Source of the DNA: Pseudalkalibacillus hwajinpoensis
GTDB taxonomy: Bacteria; Bacillota; Bacilli; Bacillales; Guptibacillaceae
Reading direction: 5' to 3'
DNA length: 64,000 nucleotides
Assembly (NCBI RefSeq): GCF_039851965.1
Contig: NZ_CP156674.1
Coordinates: 3,906,001-3,970,000, forward strand
The position numbers and the translations under genes were made by a program. Positions 9,233 through 17,667 of the stretch are shown here, one piece after another. Position 1 is the stretch's first letter; every line of letters starts with the position of its first letter. The notes below the pieces were generated by a model. That model saw only the letters and a list, made by a program, of their open reading frames with translations. It had not been told where the DNA came from and made no database searches.

Positions 9233-10813
9233 CTAAACGTTGCCGATCTGTTCAACTTTTACAATGTCTTGAACAGTTTCAAGCGTTTCTTCGATTTTCT
9301 TTGGAAGAGAGTTGTCAAACGAGAGCATCATAATTGCTTCACCGCCAGCAACTTTCCGTCCTACTTGCATCGTTGCGATGTTGATTTCGTGCTCGCCAAG
9401 AACTTGACCTACATGTCCGATTACACCTGGACGGTCATTATGCTGAATGTAAAGCAGGTTTCCCTGCGGGTGGAAATCAATATCAAAGCCGTTCAACTGT
9501 GTAATCCTATCTCCATATTCCTTGATATACGTACCTTGAAGAGAAAAGCTTTCTTTATCTCCCTTAACAGTGACGGAAATAAGGTTAGAATACCCATGGG
9601 TTTCAGAACTATGTTTTTCACCGTAGGTAATTCCTCTTTCCCTCGCGATCGAAGGAGCGTTAACTTCATTAACTGTTGTATCAAGTCTTGATTTTAGGAA
9701 AGATGCCATTAAATTTCTCGTCAGGATGGCTGTATCAAGCTCTGTTAATTTACCCGCATACGTGACTTCAACGAGGTGGACAGCGGACTTCATACATTGA
9801 GATAGGATACTACCCATTTTACGAGTTAATTCATAATATGGCTTAATTTTTTCGTACTCTTCTTTTGAAAAGCCAGGCAGGTTAATGGCGTTTCGAATAG
9901 GTTTTTCTTTTAAGAATTGAAGTACCTCGTCCGCAACCTGAGCAGCTACGTTTAGTTGCGCTTCTTTTGTTGAAGCACCAAGGTGAGGTGTCACAATGAC
10001 TCGGTCAAAGGAGAGGAGTGGATGGTCGCTCTCTGGTGGTTCTGATTCAAATACATCAAGCGCCACACCACCAATATGTCCTGATTCAAGAAATGGAATA
10101 AGGGACTGCTCATCGATAATCCCTCCACGCGCGCAATTGATAAGGAAAACACCTTTTTTCGTTTTGGAAATGGTCTCTTGATTCAAAAGTCCGCGCGTCT
10201 TTTCAGTAAGAGGGGTATGAACGGTGATGATATCAGCCTCATTAAGTAAATGATCGAACTCTACGGATTCAACATCCAACTTCTCAGCTCGGTCATTTGT
10301 TAGAAATGGATCGAAAACCACTACGTCCATTCCAAAAGCTCTTGCTCGTCTTGAAAGCTCGGTACCAATGCGCCCCATTCCAATAATTCCGAGCGTTTTC
10401 CCGCTGAGTTCTGTACCAACATATTGCTTGCGCATCCATTTTCCATTTTTTAAAGATGAAGTACCCTGGGGGATGTTTCGTACAAGAGAAGCCATCATTG
10501 CAAATGTATGCTCTGTAGTTGAAATCGTATTACCATCTGGAGCGTTGACGACAATAACCCCTCGCTCTGTAGCAGCGTCGATATCAATGTTATCGACACC
10601 TACACCTGCACGAGCCACAATTTTCAAGTTAGGCATTTGATCCAGTACCTCAGCAGTTACTTTCGTAGCACTTCTTACCAGTAATGCTTCATATTCACCT
10701 AGTCGATCGCTGAATGAATCAAGGGAACCAATATCACATTGGATCGTTGTTTCATTTAGTAAAGGTTGCAAACCATCTTCTTTGATACCATCAGTTACAA
10801 GAACGTTAGCCAT
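9233..10813 (-). CDS. serA: D-3-phosphoglycerate dehydrogenase
   Basis: First step of serine synthesis: oxidises 3-phosphoglycerate to 3-phosphohydroxypyruvate with NAD. 526 residues. The NAD-binding motif GIIGMGRIG lies near residue 145, catalytic Arg/Glu/His motifs are in NCARGGIIDE and TPHLGASTKEAQ, followed by the intervening ASB domain and a C-terminal ACT domain (YIQHNDRPGVIGHVGQVLGE) that usually binds serine. An in-frame GTG lies three codons upstream, but AAAGGAG sits correctly for the ATG at 10813. It shares a terminator with the PHP gene. Confidence 0.96.
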   Translation of the reverse strand: MANVLVTDGIKEDGLQPLLNETTIQCDIGSLDSFSDRLGEYEALLVRSATKVTAEVLDQMPNLKIVARAGVGVDNIDIDAATERGVIVVNAPDGNTISTTEHTFAMMASLVRNIPQGTSSLKNGKWMRKQYVGTELSGKTLGIIGMGRIGTELSRRARAFGMDVVVFDPFLTNDRAEKLDVESVEFDHLLNEADIITVHTPLTEKTRGLLNQETISKTKKGVFLINCARGGIIDEQSLIPFLESGHIGGVALDVFESEPPESDHPLLSFDRVIVTPHLGASTKEAQLNVAAQVADEVLQFLKEKPIRNAINLPGFSKEEYEKIKPYYELTRKMGSILSQCMKSAVHLVEVTYAGKLTELDTAILTRNLMASFLKSRLDTTVNEVNAPSIARERGITYGEKHSSETHGYSNLISVTVKGDKESFSLQGTYIKEYGDRITQLNGFDIDFHPQGNLLYIQHNDRPGVIGHVGQVLGEHEINIATMQVGRKVAGGEAIMMLSFDNSLPKKIEETLETVQDIVKVEQIGNV

Positions 10814-10931
10814 CTTCTCCACTCCTTTTTCTATCTCTTCTCATTTTTTAGAAAACTCAATACCTTACTTTTTACCATGAAAGCACTAAAGTGTCAATTT
10901 CAAATGAAATATTTTTCCGGCTGAAAAATGA

Positions 10932-10959
10932 GAAAAACCCCTGGTTTTCACACCAGGGA
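10932..10959 (-). terminator. Terminator after ferredoxin gene (minus strand)
   Basis: On the minus strand CCCTGGT / ACCAGGG (10952-10958 and 10938-10944) with a seven-base loop, then five T (10937-10933). Confidence 0.85.
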
Positions 10960-10972
10960 TCGATCAAATTCG

Positions 10973-11221
10973 TTATTCAAATTTTGTTGCGTCACCATCA
11001 AATGACTCATCTGCAATCTTTATGGAGTCAGTTGGACAGCCTTCAAAGGCGTCCATCATATCTTCGTGAAGTACCTCAGGAATTTCAACAATCCCTTCGT
11101 TATCGTCAAGAGTTACGAAAGCAATCCCTTCGTCGTCGTAATCATAAATATCGGGTGCTGCAGCACCACAAGCGCCACATGCGATACAAGTATCTTTATC
11201 TACAATAGTATACTTAGCCAT
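10973..11221 (-). CDS. fer: [4Fe-4S] ferredoxin
   Basis: 82-residue acidic electron carrier. The cluster ligands are C-I-A-C-G-A-C near residues 12-18 plus the distal Cys in EGCPTDSI near residue 61, the pattern of single-cluster Bacillus ferredoxins. The third cysteine of a second cluster is absent, as expected. A ribosome binding site AGGAGG lies upstream on the minus strand. It is transcribed away from ypbB, as in B. subtilis. Confidence 0.94.
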   Translation of the reverse strand: MAKYTIVDKDTCIACGACGAAAPDIYDYDDEGIAFVTLDDNEGIVEIPEVLHEDMMDAFEGCPTDSIKIADESFDGDATKFE

Positions 11222-11316
11222 AATTTTAACCTCCTATTCAATACTTCTATATGTCTTTCATCATCCCATTATTCGTGAATGAAAGTTTTTAATAACTTTA
11301 TTGTAAAGGTGATGAC

Positions 11317-11345
11317 TTGACTTTTCAATAGCCAAATCCTATATA
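11317..11345 (+). promoter_or_regulatory. Candidate sigma-A promoter upstream of ypbB
   Basis: TTGACT (11317-11322), 17-base spacer, TATATA (11340-11345). It lies about 90 bases before the ypbB start in the divergent region with fer. A second weak -10-like TACAAT lies closer, near 11405. Confidence 0.55.
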
Positions 11346-11437
11346 TGTGCTCATTTAGAGGTTACCCGGTTTTAAAATAAGTAAACAGATAGGAAGATTT
11401 GATACAATAAGTAAAGAATGAACAGGGTGGTTAGAGC

Positions 11438-12487
11438 ATGAGCTATTTTGAAGGTATGTTATTAGTTGTACTTAACCGTTTTGGAAGCGATCGTTCGTTA
11501 TCGGCGGCTTTTCATTTATTAAAAGGGAAAAAATCTTCTCAGACAATTCAAGACGCGAAGCTTTTTAGAATTGGGTTCTTATTTGGAATGTTGAAAGGTT
11601 TAGAACGGGACCAATTTGATCGTGTTGTTCTGCGGTTAGAAAAGTCCGGGTTACTTAAAAGGAACTACCAGGGGAGTGTCATCCTAACCTCCAAAGGAAA
11701 TACCGAATTGAGAGGGTTTCTGGAATCCAATCCATTCCCGGACAGTTTAAATGGATGGAAGTATCATCATCTCACTGAACAATTCTGGCAACGTCTAAGT
11801 TTATTTATGCAAAGTCTTTCCTGTTCCGTTTATGAAACTATGAGCTTTTATCCGGTTAGTAAAGAAGAATCTACGCAAGTATGGGTCAAGAAACATTTTC
11901 CTATCAGTAAGGATGCCCGTAAGAGAACGGCAGAACAATTATATCATGAGATCTTTTCGATATTGGAACCACTACCTGAGCATCATGCAAAGCTTTTTAT
12001 CCAACGACTAAGTGGATCGGAAAGAACAGGTCTTACACTCAAACAAGCAGCAGCAATTTATTCAATTACGGTAGAAGAAGCAACGATCCAATTTAATGGT
12101 ACGCTCCATGCTTTTCTTTCAACTATTCAAAATAATAAGGAAAACTATCCGCTCCTTTCTTCTTTTGCAGCAAATGAATACGCTGAAATACCATTAACGT
12201 CTTCCACAAGGCAAACGCTTGAATTAATTCAGAGAGGTTTGGATATTGATCAAATTGCAAATAGTCGACGATTGAAAAGAAGTACGATAGAAGATCATTT
12301 AGTTGAAATTGCCATGAACGTTGAGGGGTTTTCCATTGATCTTTTTGTATCAAAAAAAGCTCAACAGGATATTTTATCGGCGAGCAGTGAAACAAACAGT
12401 CAGCGGCTTAAAACAATTAAAGAGCATTTAAAAGAATCATATTCATACTTTCAAATACGGTTAACACTATGCAAGGAAGGGATCTAA
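11438..12487 (+). CDS. ypbB: YpbB family protein with helix-turn-helix region
   Basis: 349 residues, soluble, function unknown. A C-terminal region near residues 265-300 (TLELIQRGLDIDQIANSRRLKRSTIEDHL) reads as a helix-turn-helix of the helicase-associated type (HTH_40), as in other YpbB proteins. It is followed with a one-base overlap (TAATG) by the RecQ-type helicase, an arrangement conserved in Bacillaceae that suggests the two act together. This functional link is inference. ATG start with AGGGTGG upstream. Confidence 0.85.
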   Translation: MSYFEGMLLVVLNRFGSDRSLSAAFHLLKGKKSSQTIQDAKLFRIGFLFGMLKGLERDQFDRVVLRLEKSGLLKRNYQGSVILTSKGNTELRGFLESNPFPDSLNGWKYHHLTEQFWQRLSLFMQSLSCSVYETMSFYPVSKEESTQVWVKKHFPISKDARKRTAEQLYHEIFSILEPLPEHHAKLFIQRLSGSERTGLTLKQAAAIYSITVEEATIQFNGTLHAFLSTIQNNKENYPLLSSFAANEYAEIPLTSSTRQTLELIQRGLDIDQIANSRRLKRSTIEDHLVEIAMNVEGFSIDLFVSKKAQQDILSASSETNSQRLKTIKEHLKESYSYFQIRLTLCKEGI

Positions 12488-14028
12488 TGGACTTAACAGA
12501 AATACTCTATCAGCGTTTCGGATATCGAAATTTCCGAACAGGTCAAGAGCAGATCATTGAAGATGTCCTTGAGGGAAGAGATGTGTTCGCTATGCTTCCT
12601 ACAGGTGCTGGAAAGTCAATGTGCTATCAATTACCCGTGTATGCAGGAGCTTCTCCGGTGCTGATCGTGTCACCCCTTGTGTCATTAATGGAGGACCAGG
12701 TACAGCAATTGAAATCGAGTGGAGAAAAACGAGTAGTTGCCTTAAACAGCTTTCAGGATTTTGAAATGCGAAGAAGCACGCTTCGGAACTTATCAGAGTA
12801 CGTTTTTATTTATGTATCCCCAGAAATACTTCAAAATAAAATTGTTAAAGAGACGTTGAAGAAAATTCGGTTTCAATTAATGGTGATTGATGAAGCGCAT
12901 TGTATCTCACAGTGGGGGCACGATTTTAGGACTGATTATTTAAAGCTCGGTGATATTAGAGAGGAGTTAGGACGTCCACCTCTTCTTGCATTAACAGCAA
13001 CCGCAACGGCAGAAATCCGTGAAGATATTATCTCTCAACTCCACATGTCAAATCCCTCATGCCATGTATATAGTGTTGATCGACCTAATATCGCCATCAA
13101 GCTTGAAAAGCTTAACTCAATAGAAGAAAAAGTGAAAGCTATTCATCATTATGCGAACAGGCTTCAAGGACCAGGTATTATATACTTTTCGAGTAGAAGC
13201 TGGGCTGATAAAATGGCTAAAGAATTAGAAAGCTGCGGAGTAGGAAGGGTGGCTTCATACCACGCAGGTCTCGATCAAGAAGATCGTCTGTTAATTCAAC
13301 AGCAGTTCTTAAACGATGAACTTTCCGTTGTCTGCTCTACAAATGCATTTGGAATGGGCATTAACAAGCGCAATATTCGCTATGTAATTCATTTTCACCC
13401 GCCTTCCACCTTTGAAAGCTACTTGCAAGAAATTGGACGTGCTGGTCGTGATGAGAAGAGAGGAATAGCCATTCATTTGTATACGGCGGAAGACGAGTTT
13501 CTGCCGCTTTCTTTTATTGAGAGCGAACTGCCGAATCATAATCAGATATCCAGACTTATGAACAATGTTTCCACGAGGATTGGAAAACGTTTAACCCAAA
13601 AACAATATGAAAGCGAGGGTGTACCGTTAGGATTGACAGAAACGGCGTGGCGGTACATTTACCATAAGCTTGAGGTTCATGGTATTGTACAAAATGACGT
13701 GATTATGAACTTTCAATTAGATGATAAAATCAGTCGGATTTTAGATGAAACAGAACGTCGCAAAAACGAAAAAATTGTAAAATGGGTCCGATTTAAAAGC
13801 TGGTTAGAAGAAGACAGGTGCAGAAGGAAGGGGCTGCTTGAACAGTTTGGAGAGCTTCCTGTTACCATCGATCCCTGCTGTGACTATTGTGGTCTCACCC
13901 TTAAGAGATATGACAAAATCACGGCAAAGGAAGAGAAGCAGGTGGAGGGGATTATCGATTGGAAAGACGAGCTCAGCCGAATGCTTGGTGTACAAAAGGA
14001 GGAGAATAGTGAAAAATCGACAGGCTGA
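12487..14028 (+). CDS. recQ: RecQ-family ATP-dependent DNA helicase (short RecS/YpbC type)
   Basis: 513 residues, 3'-5' DNA helicase of recombination and repair. Motifs: Walker A PTGAGKSMCYQLP near residue 41, DEAH box VIDEAHCISQWGHDFR near 135, TATAT motif near 174, motif V/VI AFGMGINKRNIRYVIH and QEIGRAGRD. The RQC zinc site is visible as C-R-R-K plus CCDYCG near residue 462. The protein ends soon after this, so the HRDC domain of long RecQ is absent, as in B. subtilis RecS. The frame extends six codons further up, but AAGGAAGG fits ATG 12487. Overlaps ypbD by 20 bases. Confidence 0.92.
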   Translation: MDLTEILYQRFGYRNFRTGQEQIIEDVLEGRDVFAMLPTGAGKSMCYQLPVYAGASPVLIVSPLVSLMEDQVQQLKSSGEKRVVALNSFQDFEMRRSTLRNLSEYVFIYVSPEILQNKIVKETLKKIRFQLMVIDEAHCISQWGHDFRTDYLKLGDIREELGRPPLLALTATATAEIREDIISQLHMSNPSCHVYSVDRPNIAIKLEKLNSIEEKVKAIHHYANRLQGPGIIYFSSRSWADKMAKELESCGVGRVASYHAGLDQEDRLLIQQQFLNDELSVVCSTNAFGMGINKRNIRYVIHFHPPSTFESYLQEIGRAGRDEKRGIAIHLYTAEDEFLPLSFIESELPNHNQISRLMNNVSTRIGKRLTQKQYESEGVPLGLTETAWRYIYHKLEVHGIVQNDVIMNFQLDDKISRILDETERRKNEKIVKWVRFKSWLEEDRCRRKGLLEQFGELPVTIDPCCDYCGLTLKRYDKITAKEEKQVEGIIDWKDELSRMLGVQKEENSEKSTG

Positions 14029-14587
14029 ACTAGTGAGAAAACTATCAGATCGGGAGCTGCTCCTTAACGTGTATTTAACACAGGGGATTTTGCTTATTCT
14101 CACTGGTGTAATTGGGGGATTACTTTACAGGGAATGGTGGTTTTTTGATGAAATTACAGAAATAAATTGGACAGAAATGTTATTTTTGGGGGGAGGGCTG
14201 GCATTAGTAGTCATTCTAGTCGATTCCCTTTTAATGATATGGTTACCTGAAGAAATGTTAGACGATGGTGGGATAAACGAACGAATTTTTAAGGAGATAT
14301 CGGTATTGCATATTTTTTTCCTATCCCTCATCATTGCTATATGTGAAGAATTACTATTTAGAGGTGTGATCCAAACCCACTTTGGTCTTTTTATTGCCAG
14401 CGGATTGTTCGCAGTAATTCATATTAGGTATCTTACAAAACCTGTTTTATTCACGTCAGTTGTAGGAATTAGCTTTATGCTTGGAGTCCTTTACGAGTGG
14501 ACTGGAAATGTTCTTGTAACGATTACTGCCCACTTTTTAATAGATTTTACAATGGGCTGCCTCATCAAGCGAAAAGCCCGTAATTGA
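14009..14587 (+). CDS. ypbD: CPBP family intramembrane metalloprotease (YpbD-like)
   Basis: 192-residue polytopic membrane protein of the CAAX protease/bacteriocin-processing (Abi) family. The three motifs are present: EELLFRG near residue 113, FAVIHI near 133, and HFLIDF near 178, which would form the metal site within the membrane. The frame is open upstream of the likely start. I chose GTG 14009 because AAAGGAGG (13996-14003) is placed correctly and the upstream part lies entirely inside recQ. Substrate unknown. Confidence 0.87.
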   Translation: MKNRQAELVRKLSDRELLLNVYLTQGILLILTGVIGGLLYREWWFFDEITEINWTEMLFLGGGLALVVILVDSLLMIWLPEEMLDDGGINERIFKEISVLHIFFLSLIIAICEELLFRGVIQTHFGLFIASGLFAVIHIRYLTKPVLFTSVVGISFMLGVLYEWTGNVLVTITAHFLIDFTMGCLIKRKARN

Positions 14588-14610
14588 ATACATCACGAAA
14601 GGTGAGTTTC

Positions 14611-14796
14611 ATGAAAAACGAACATTCTCTACCTTCAAGGAAAGAATACCATCAGAATAAAACAACAAAGAAACGAAAGCAGACGCAGAAAAAAGGTCAG
14701 GAGAACGAAATGCCATCGTTCACGCTGATCCGTCTTCTAGCTCTTCTATTTATTGGTATGGTTTCATTATTCCTTCTTTATTCCTATTTCTCCTAA
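14611..14796 (+). CDS. Small single-pass membrane protein at the ypbE position
   Basis: 61 residues: a strongly basic N-terminal half (many Lys, Arg, Gln) and one C-terminal membrane segment (about residues 37-59), ending with LYSYFS. B. subtilis ypbE lies here and encodes a basic N-terminus and membrane segment followed by a LysM domain. This protein stops right after the membrane segment and no LysM-like sequence follows. It may be a shortened YpbE or an unrelated protein. ATG 14611 has AAAGGTGAG as binding site; an upstream in-frame ATG has none. Confidence 0.65.
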   Translation: MKNEHSLPSRKEYHQNKTTKKRKQTQKKGQENEMPSFTLIRLLALLFIGMVSLFLLYSYFS

Positions 14797-14877
14797 CCTA
14801 TCTTTAACAAGGGTTTCCCCATGGTTTTATCTAGAGCTTCCGGCGCATAAACTAGTCTCAATAAAGGGGGAAGCATA

Positions 14878-15327
14878 GTGACTGCTTTTAAACAATGGAA
14901 CCTTCCACAACCTCAATCGGATGTGACAATGGTCTTGCTTCAAGAATTGGTGGATCGAAAGAATGAGGAAGAAAAGTATAAAGCGAAGTCTCTTCTCTAT
15001 GGGTATGTGTTCATGCTTTTCGTTCTTATAACTGGTGGATTGGTCGTATTGGAGCTTGAAAGAAGTACTACAATGTTCATATCGATCCTGACTTTAAAAA
15101 GCAACCCGTTTCTCACATTATTCTTCCTACTGAGTATTGTGGTTTATTATCAAGTTAGAAAGTTTACAAAAAAATGCAAGAAAGCGGAGGATGAATTGGA
15201 ATCCCTGCGAATAGAGGTATTAGATCGAAGCGACGAACTTTTTGAGGAAAAAAGCCAATGGCAGAATCGACATGATGTGTTTAAACACATGAAAGAAAGG
15301 TATGATATTAACCTTTATTATAAATAA
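14878..15327 (+). CDS. ypbF: YpbF-like two-pass membrane protein
   Basis: 149 residues with two membrane segments (about residues 39-60 and 78-97) and a charged, coiled-coil-prone C-terminal part (KKCKKAEDELESLRIEVLDRSDELFEEKSQ). Function unknown. I assign ypbF from size, topology and position after ypbD, not from a catalytic motif. GTG start, AAAGGGGG seven bases upstream. It converges with the small minus-strand gene, leaving only 3 bases between the stops. Confidence 0.7.
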   Translation: MTAFKQWNLPQPQSDVTMVLLQELVDRKNEEEKYKAKSLLYGYVFMLFVLITGGLVVLELERSTTMFISILTLKSNPFLTLFFLLSIVVYYQVRKFTKKCKKAEDELESLRIEVLDRSDELFEEKSQWQNRHDVFKHMKERYDINLYYK

Positions 15328-15330
15328 TCA

Positions 15331-15546
15331 TTACCGCTGTTCGGGACACCCAAAGAACAGATATTGTTCAATTTGGAAGCAATCTCCGTTTATTGACAAT
15401 GCTTCTTCATCAAACATCTCGATTTTACCGAATGCTACCGTGTCTTTAATCTTGGGGCAAAATACTTCAACAGGCATTCCAAGACGGCGGTTAAAATCTA
15501 AATCCTCATTAACTAACAATGATTTTGTTTTAAGTTTATTAATCAT
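15331..15546 (-). CDS. Small hypothetical protein
   Basis: 71 residues, not recognised. No signal peptide or membrane segment. Two cysteines (FCPK, FGCPEQR) flank a mixed beta-rich sequence with F-x-K-I-x-M-F-D-E. I accept it as a gene because it occupies otherwise empty sequence exactly between flanking genes and has GGAGATGA six bases before its ATG on the minus strand. Nothing in the neighbourhood suggests a role. Confidence 0.55.
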   Translation of the reverse strand: MINKLKTKSLLVNEDLDFNRRLGMPVEVFCPKIKDTVAFGKIEMFDEEALSINGDCFQIEQYLFFGCPEQR

Positions 15547-15755
15547 TGATTCATCATCTCCGTTTTTTTGGTATCCGTCTCAAATTGTCATTTTATAAGT
15601 TTATCTTAACTCAAAAAGACTGAATCTTCAAGAAATTATAAAGCCTAATTTACGAAAGGAATGTCCTAATTTAGTTTAATATGAAATTTGGAAGGATATT
15701 ATTGTGGAATTGTGGTATTAATTAACTGTAATGATTATATAAAGAGGTGATGGCC

Positions 15756-16391
15756 ATGTATGTACGTAGTGCAATGAAGACGATTAGAAATACAATTTAT
15801 GTGAATGATGACACAGAGTTGAGCGAAACACTTGAACTTTTGAAAAAAACCGAAGTTGATGGTGTCCCTGTTATTCAGGGCAAGAAGTATCTTGGAATCG
15901 TAACATTTAACCGTATTTATAAAGCATTTTTTAAAAGTAATATGACAGATAAGGAGCGGTTTCTTAATGAAACGAGAGCCGGTGAAATTGCATATCAGAA
16001 AGATGTAACGGTAGATCAGGATGAAGTATTTGAAACCACGCTTTTATTAGTGAAAAATGCACCTCTTGTAGCTGTAGTGGATGAAAAACAGAACTTTATT
16101 GGCATTATTACAAGATCGGACATCCTTGATCAGTTTCAGAGCGCTTTTGGTATGAGAAAACCGGGTATTCGTATTGCTTTTGCATCTTCAGAGACAGAAG
16201 GAAGAATTGCGAGGCTTGCAAAAATTGCCAAAAGCTATCATGAGAACATTATTTCTCTTTCTACTTTTGATGAATCGAATCAGAACATCCGAAGAATTGT
16301 TATGAAAATTGAAAAAAGTGAAAACATCGATCAATTTATCGCTAAGCTTGAGAAGAATGGATTTAAAGTCCTGGATATTAAAGAAGTTTAA
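15756..16391 (+). CDS. CBS-pair protein with C-terminal ACT-like domain (AcuB-like)
   Basis: 211 residues. Two CBS domains span about residues 1-57 and 75-130 (repeated pattern ...VPVIQGKKYLGIVT and ...VAVVDEKQNFIGIITRSDIL), followed by an ACT-like segment at about 135-211 (IRIAFASSETEGRIARLAKIAKSY). This architecture resembles AcuB, but acuA and acuC are not adjacent, so I do not call it acuB. CBS pairs commonly bind adenine nucleotides; the ligand here is unknown. ATG 15756 is preferred over in-frame codons at 15747/15750, which overlap the binding site AAAGAGG. Confidence 0.75.
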   Translation: MYVRSAMKTIRNTIYVNDDTELSETLELLKKTEVDGVPVIQGKKYLGIVTFNRIYKAFFKSNMTDKERFLNETRAGEIAYQKDVTVDQDEVFETTLLLVKNAPLVAVVDEKQNFIGIITRSDILDQFQSAFGMRKPGIRIAFASSETEGRIARLAKIAKSYHENIISLSTFDESNQNIRRIVMKIEKSENIDQFIAKLEKNGFKVLDIKEV

Positions 16392-16406
16392 TTGTTGGAC
16401 ACCCAT

Positions 16407-16446
16407 AAAACCTCCTTCTCTGACATAGGTTAGAGTGGGAGGTTTT
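16407..16446 (+). promoter_or_regulatory. Hairpin overlapping a ribosome binding site
   Basis: AAAACCTCC (16407-16415) pairs perfectly with GGAGGTTTT (16438-16446). The second arm is both the tail of a terminator-like structure for the CBS gene and the Shine-Dalgarno of the next gene (ATG 16450). It could terminate upstream transcription or mask the ribosome binding site, or both. Confidence 0.55.
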
Positions 16447-16449
16447 GCT

Positions 16450-16848
16450 ATGTTGCTTCGACTCATGCGTTTGATTGTTCTATTTATTTTGCTCATAATA
16501 GCTGAAACCAATCTGAATTTGAAGAGCATGACATTTACAGACATCATGTTGAACAGTTTCCTATATGGATTTGGGGCGATTTGCTTTTTGTTCGGGTTTC
16601 TATTGGTAGCCCGAATTGTCAGAGAGTATGTAGAAGGATTTATATCGTTTGGTTTTAAAAACAAGCGGCTGTGGCGGTCATTTGTTATTGAGATTGGTTT
16701 ATTAATTGGAGTATACTGGATATTGTTTCAAACAAATATATGGGTAACACTTGCATCTCTCTTAATGGCGTTTATTTACGGGACTCTATCCGCAAATATA
16801 CAGACAGCAAGAGCATTGAAGAGATTTAGAAGGAGAAATGAAGTATGA
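16450..16848 (+). CDS. Small integral membrane protein
   Basis: 132 residues with hydrophobic segments near 2-20, 33-55, 75-95 and 97-115, ending in a basic tail (RALKRFRRRNEV). Not recognised. GGGAGG at 16437-16442 places the start at ATG 16450. The last codons overlap the metallophosphoesterase start by 4 bases (ATGA), so both are probably co-translated and may work at the membrane together (inference). Confidence 0.7.
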   Translation: MLLRLMRLIVLFILLIIAETNLNLKSMTFTDIMLNSFLYGFGAICFLFGFLLVARIVREYVEGFISFGFKNKRLWRSFVIEIGLLIGVYWILFQTNIWVTLASLLMAFIYGTLSANIQTARALKRFRRRNEV

Positions 16849-17603
16849 TCATTTTGCTTGGATTAGTAGGAGCGGGCATACTACTACTGATCTATATGTG
16901 GATTGAAGCCCATTTAAACAGGGTGATAACGAAAGAGCTTGAGATCAAGGGTTTACCACAAAACTTCGATTCTTTTCGAATTTTTTTTATTTCGGATTTG
17001 CATAACCGTTTGATTTCTCAACAGATTTTAAGTAAGGTTAAGGACAGTGTTGATCTTGTTGTAATTGGTGGCGATGTGATGGAGAAAGGTGTTCCATTTC
17101 ATAAAGTAAGTCACAACTTGAAAGAATTGAGTGAACTTGCACCATGTTATTTTGTATGGGGAAATAATGATTACGAAGAAGATCCGTTTGAACTCGAGAA
17201 GCTTTTAAATCACTATAATATTCATATTCTTAAAAATGACGCAGCTACTATCAGTAAAAACAATGAAGCTATTAGCTTGCTTGGCATTGATGATCTTTCA
17301 ACCGAAAATGACTCTCTCGATCAAGCGTTAGCGCTGGCTAGCGAACCCACGAAAATTTTGCTTAGCCATAATCCTGATATTAAACATGAGCTACCGAAAG
17401 AAAGTGGCATTAATCTTCTTCTTTCAGGTCACACTCACGGTGGTCAAATCCGTATTTTAGGATATGGAATTCGCGAAAAAGGTGGTATTAAGGAAGTTAA
17501 CGGTACGACAGTCGTGATAAGTAATGGATATGGAACTACGACTCTTCCACTTCGCTTAATGGCACCTGCTGAAACACATATTTTTATATTAAAAAGGAAA
17601 TAA
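16845..17603 (+). CDS. ypbG: Membrane-anchored metallophosphoesterase (YpbG-like)
   Basis: 252 residues: one N-terminal membrane segment (residues 2-20), then a calcineurin-like phosphoesterase domain. Metal-site motifs are ISDLHN near residue 49, GGDVMEKG near 75, GNNDYEED near 106, and SGHTHGGQIR near 199. It belongs to the YkuE/YpbG group; natural substrate unknown. Start ATG overlaps the stop of the preceding membrane-protein gene. Confidence 0.82.
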   Translation: MIILLGLVGAGILLLIYMWIEAHLNRVITKELEIKGLPQNFDSFRIFFISDLHNRLISQQILSKVKDSVDLVVIGGDVMEKGVPFHKVSHNLKELSELAPCYFVWGNNDYEEDPFELEKLLNHYNIHILKNDAATISKNNEAISLLGIDDLSTENDSLDQALALASEPTKILLSHNPDIKHELPKESGINLLLSGHTHGGQIRILGYGIREKGGIKEVNGTTVVISNGYGTTTLPLRLMAPAETHIFILKRK

Positions 17604-17667
17604 ATTGAAACTTCCATCAGGGGGGGGGTTGCTTCATTCCCCTCTGATTGTTAGTTGAACTAATCGA

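Noticed and set aside
9218..9691. 157-codon plus-strand frame opposite serA
   Set aside because: Lies wholly in serA and its terminator, and has no binding site.
12487..14587. Defence-type system formed by YpbB, helicase and CPBP protease
   Set aside because: A helicase with a CPBP (Abi) protease could suggest phage defence, but the same order occurs as conserved chromosome in B. subtilis, so I treat it as housekeeping.
16188..16664. 158-codon minus-strand frame opposite the CBS gene and membrane-protein gene
   Set aside because: Antisense to two plausible genes; residues are low in complexity and no start signal is seen.
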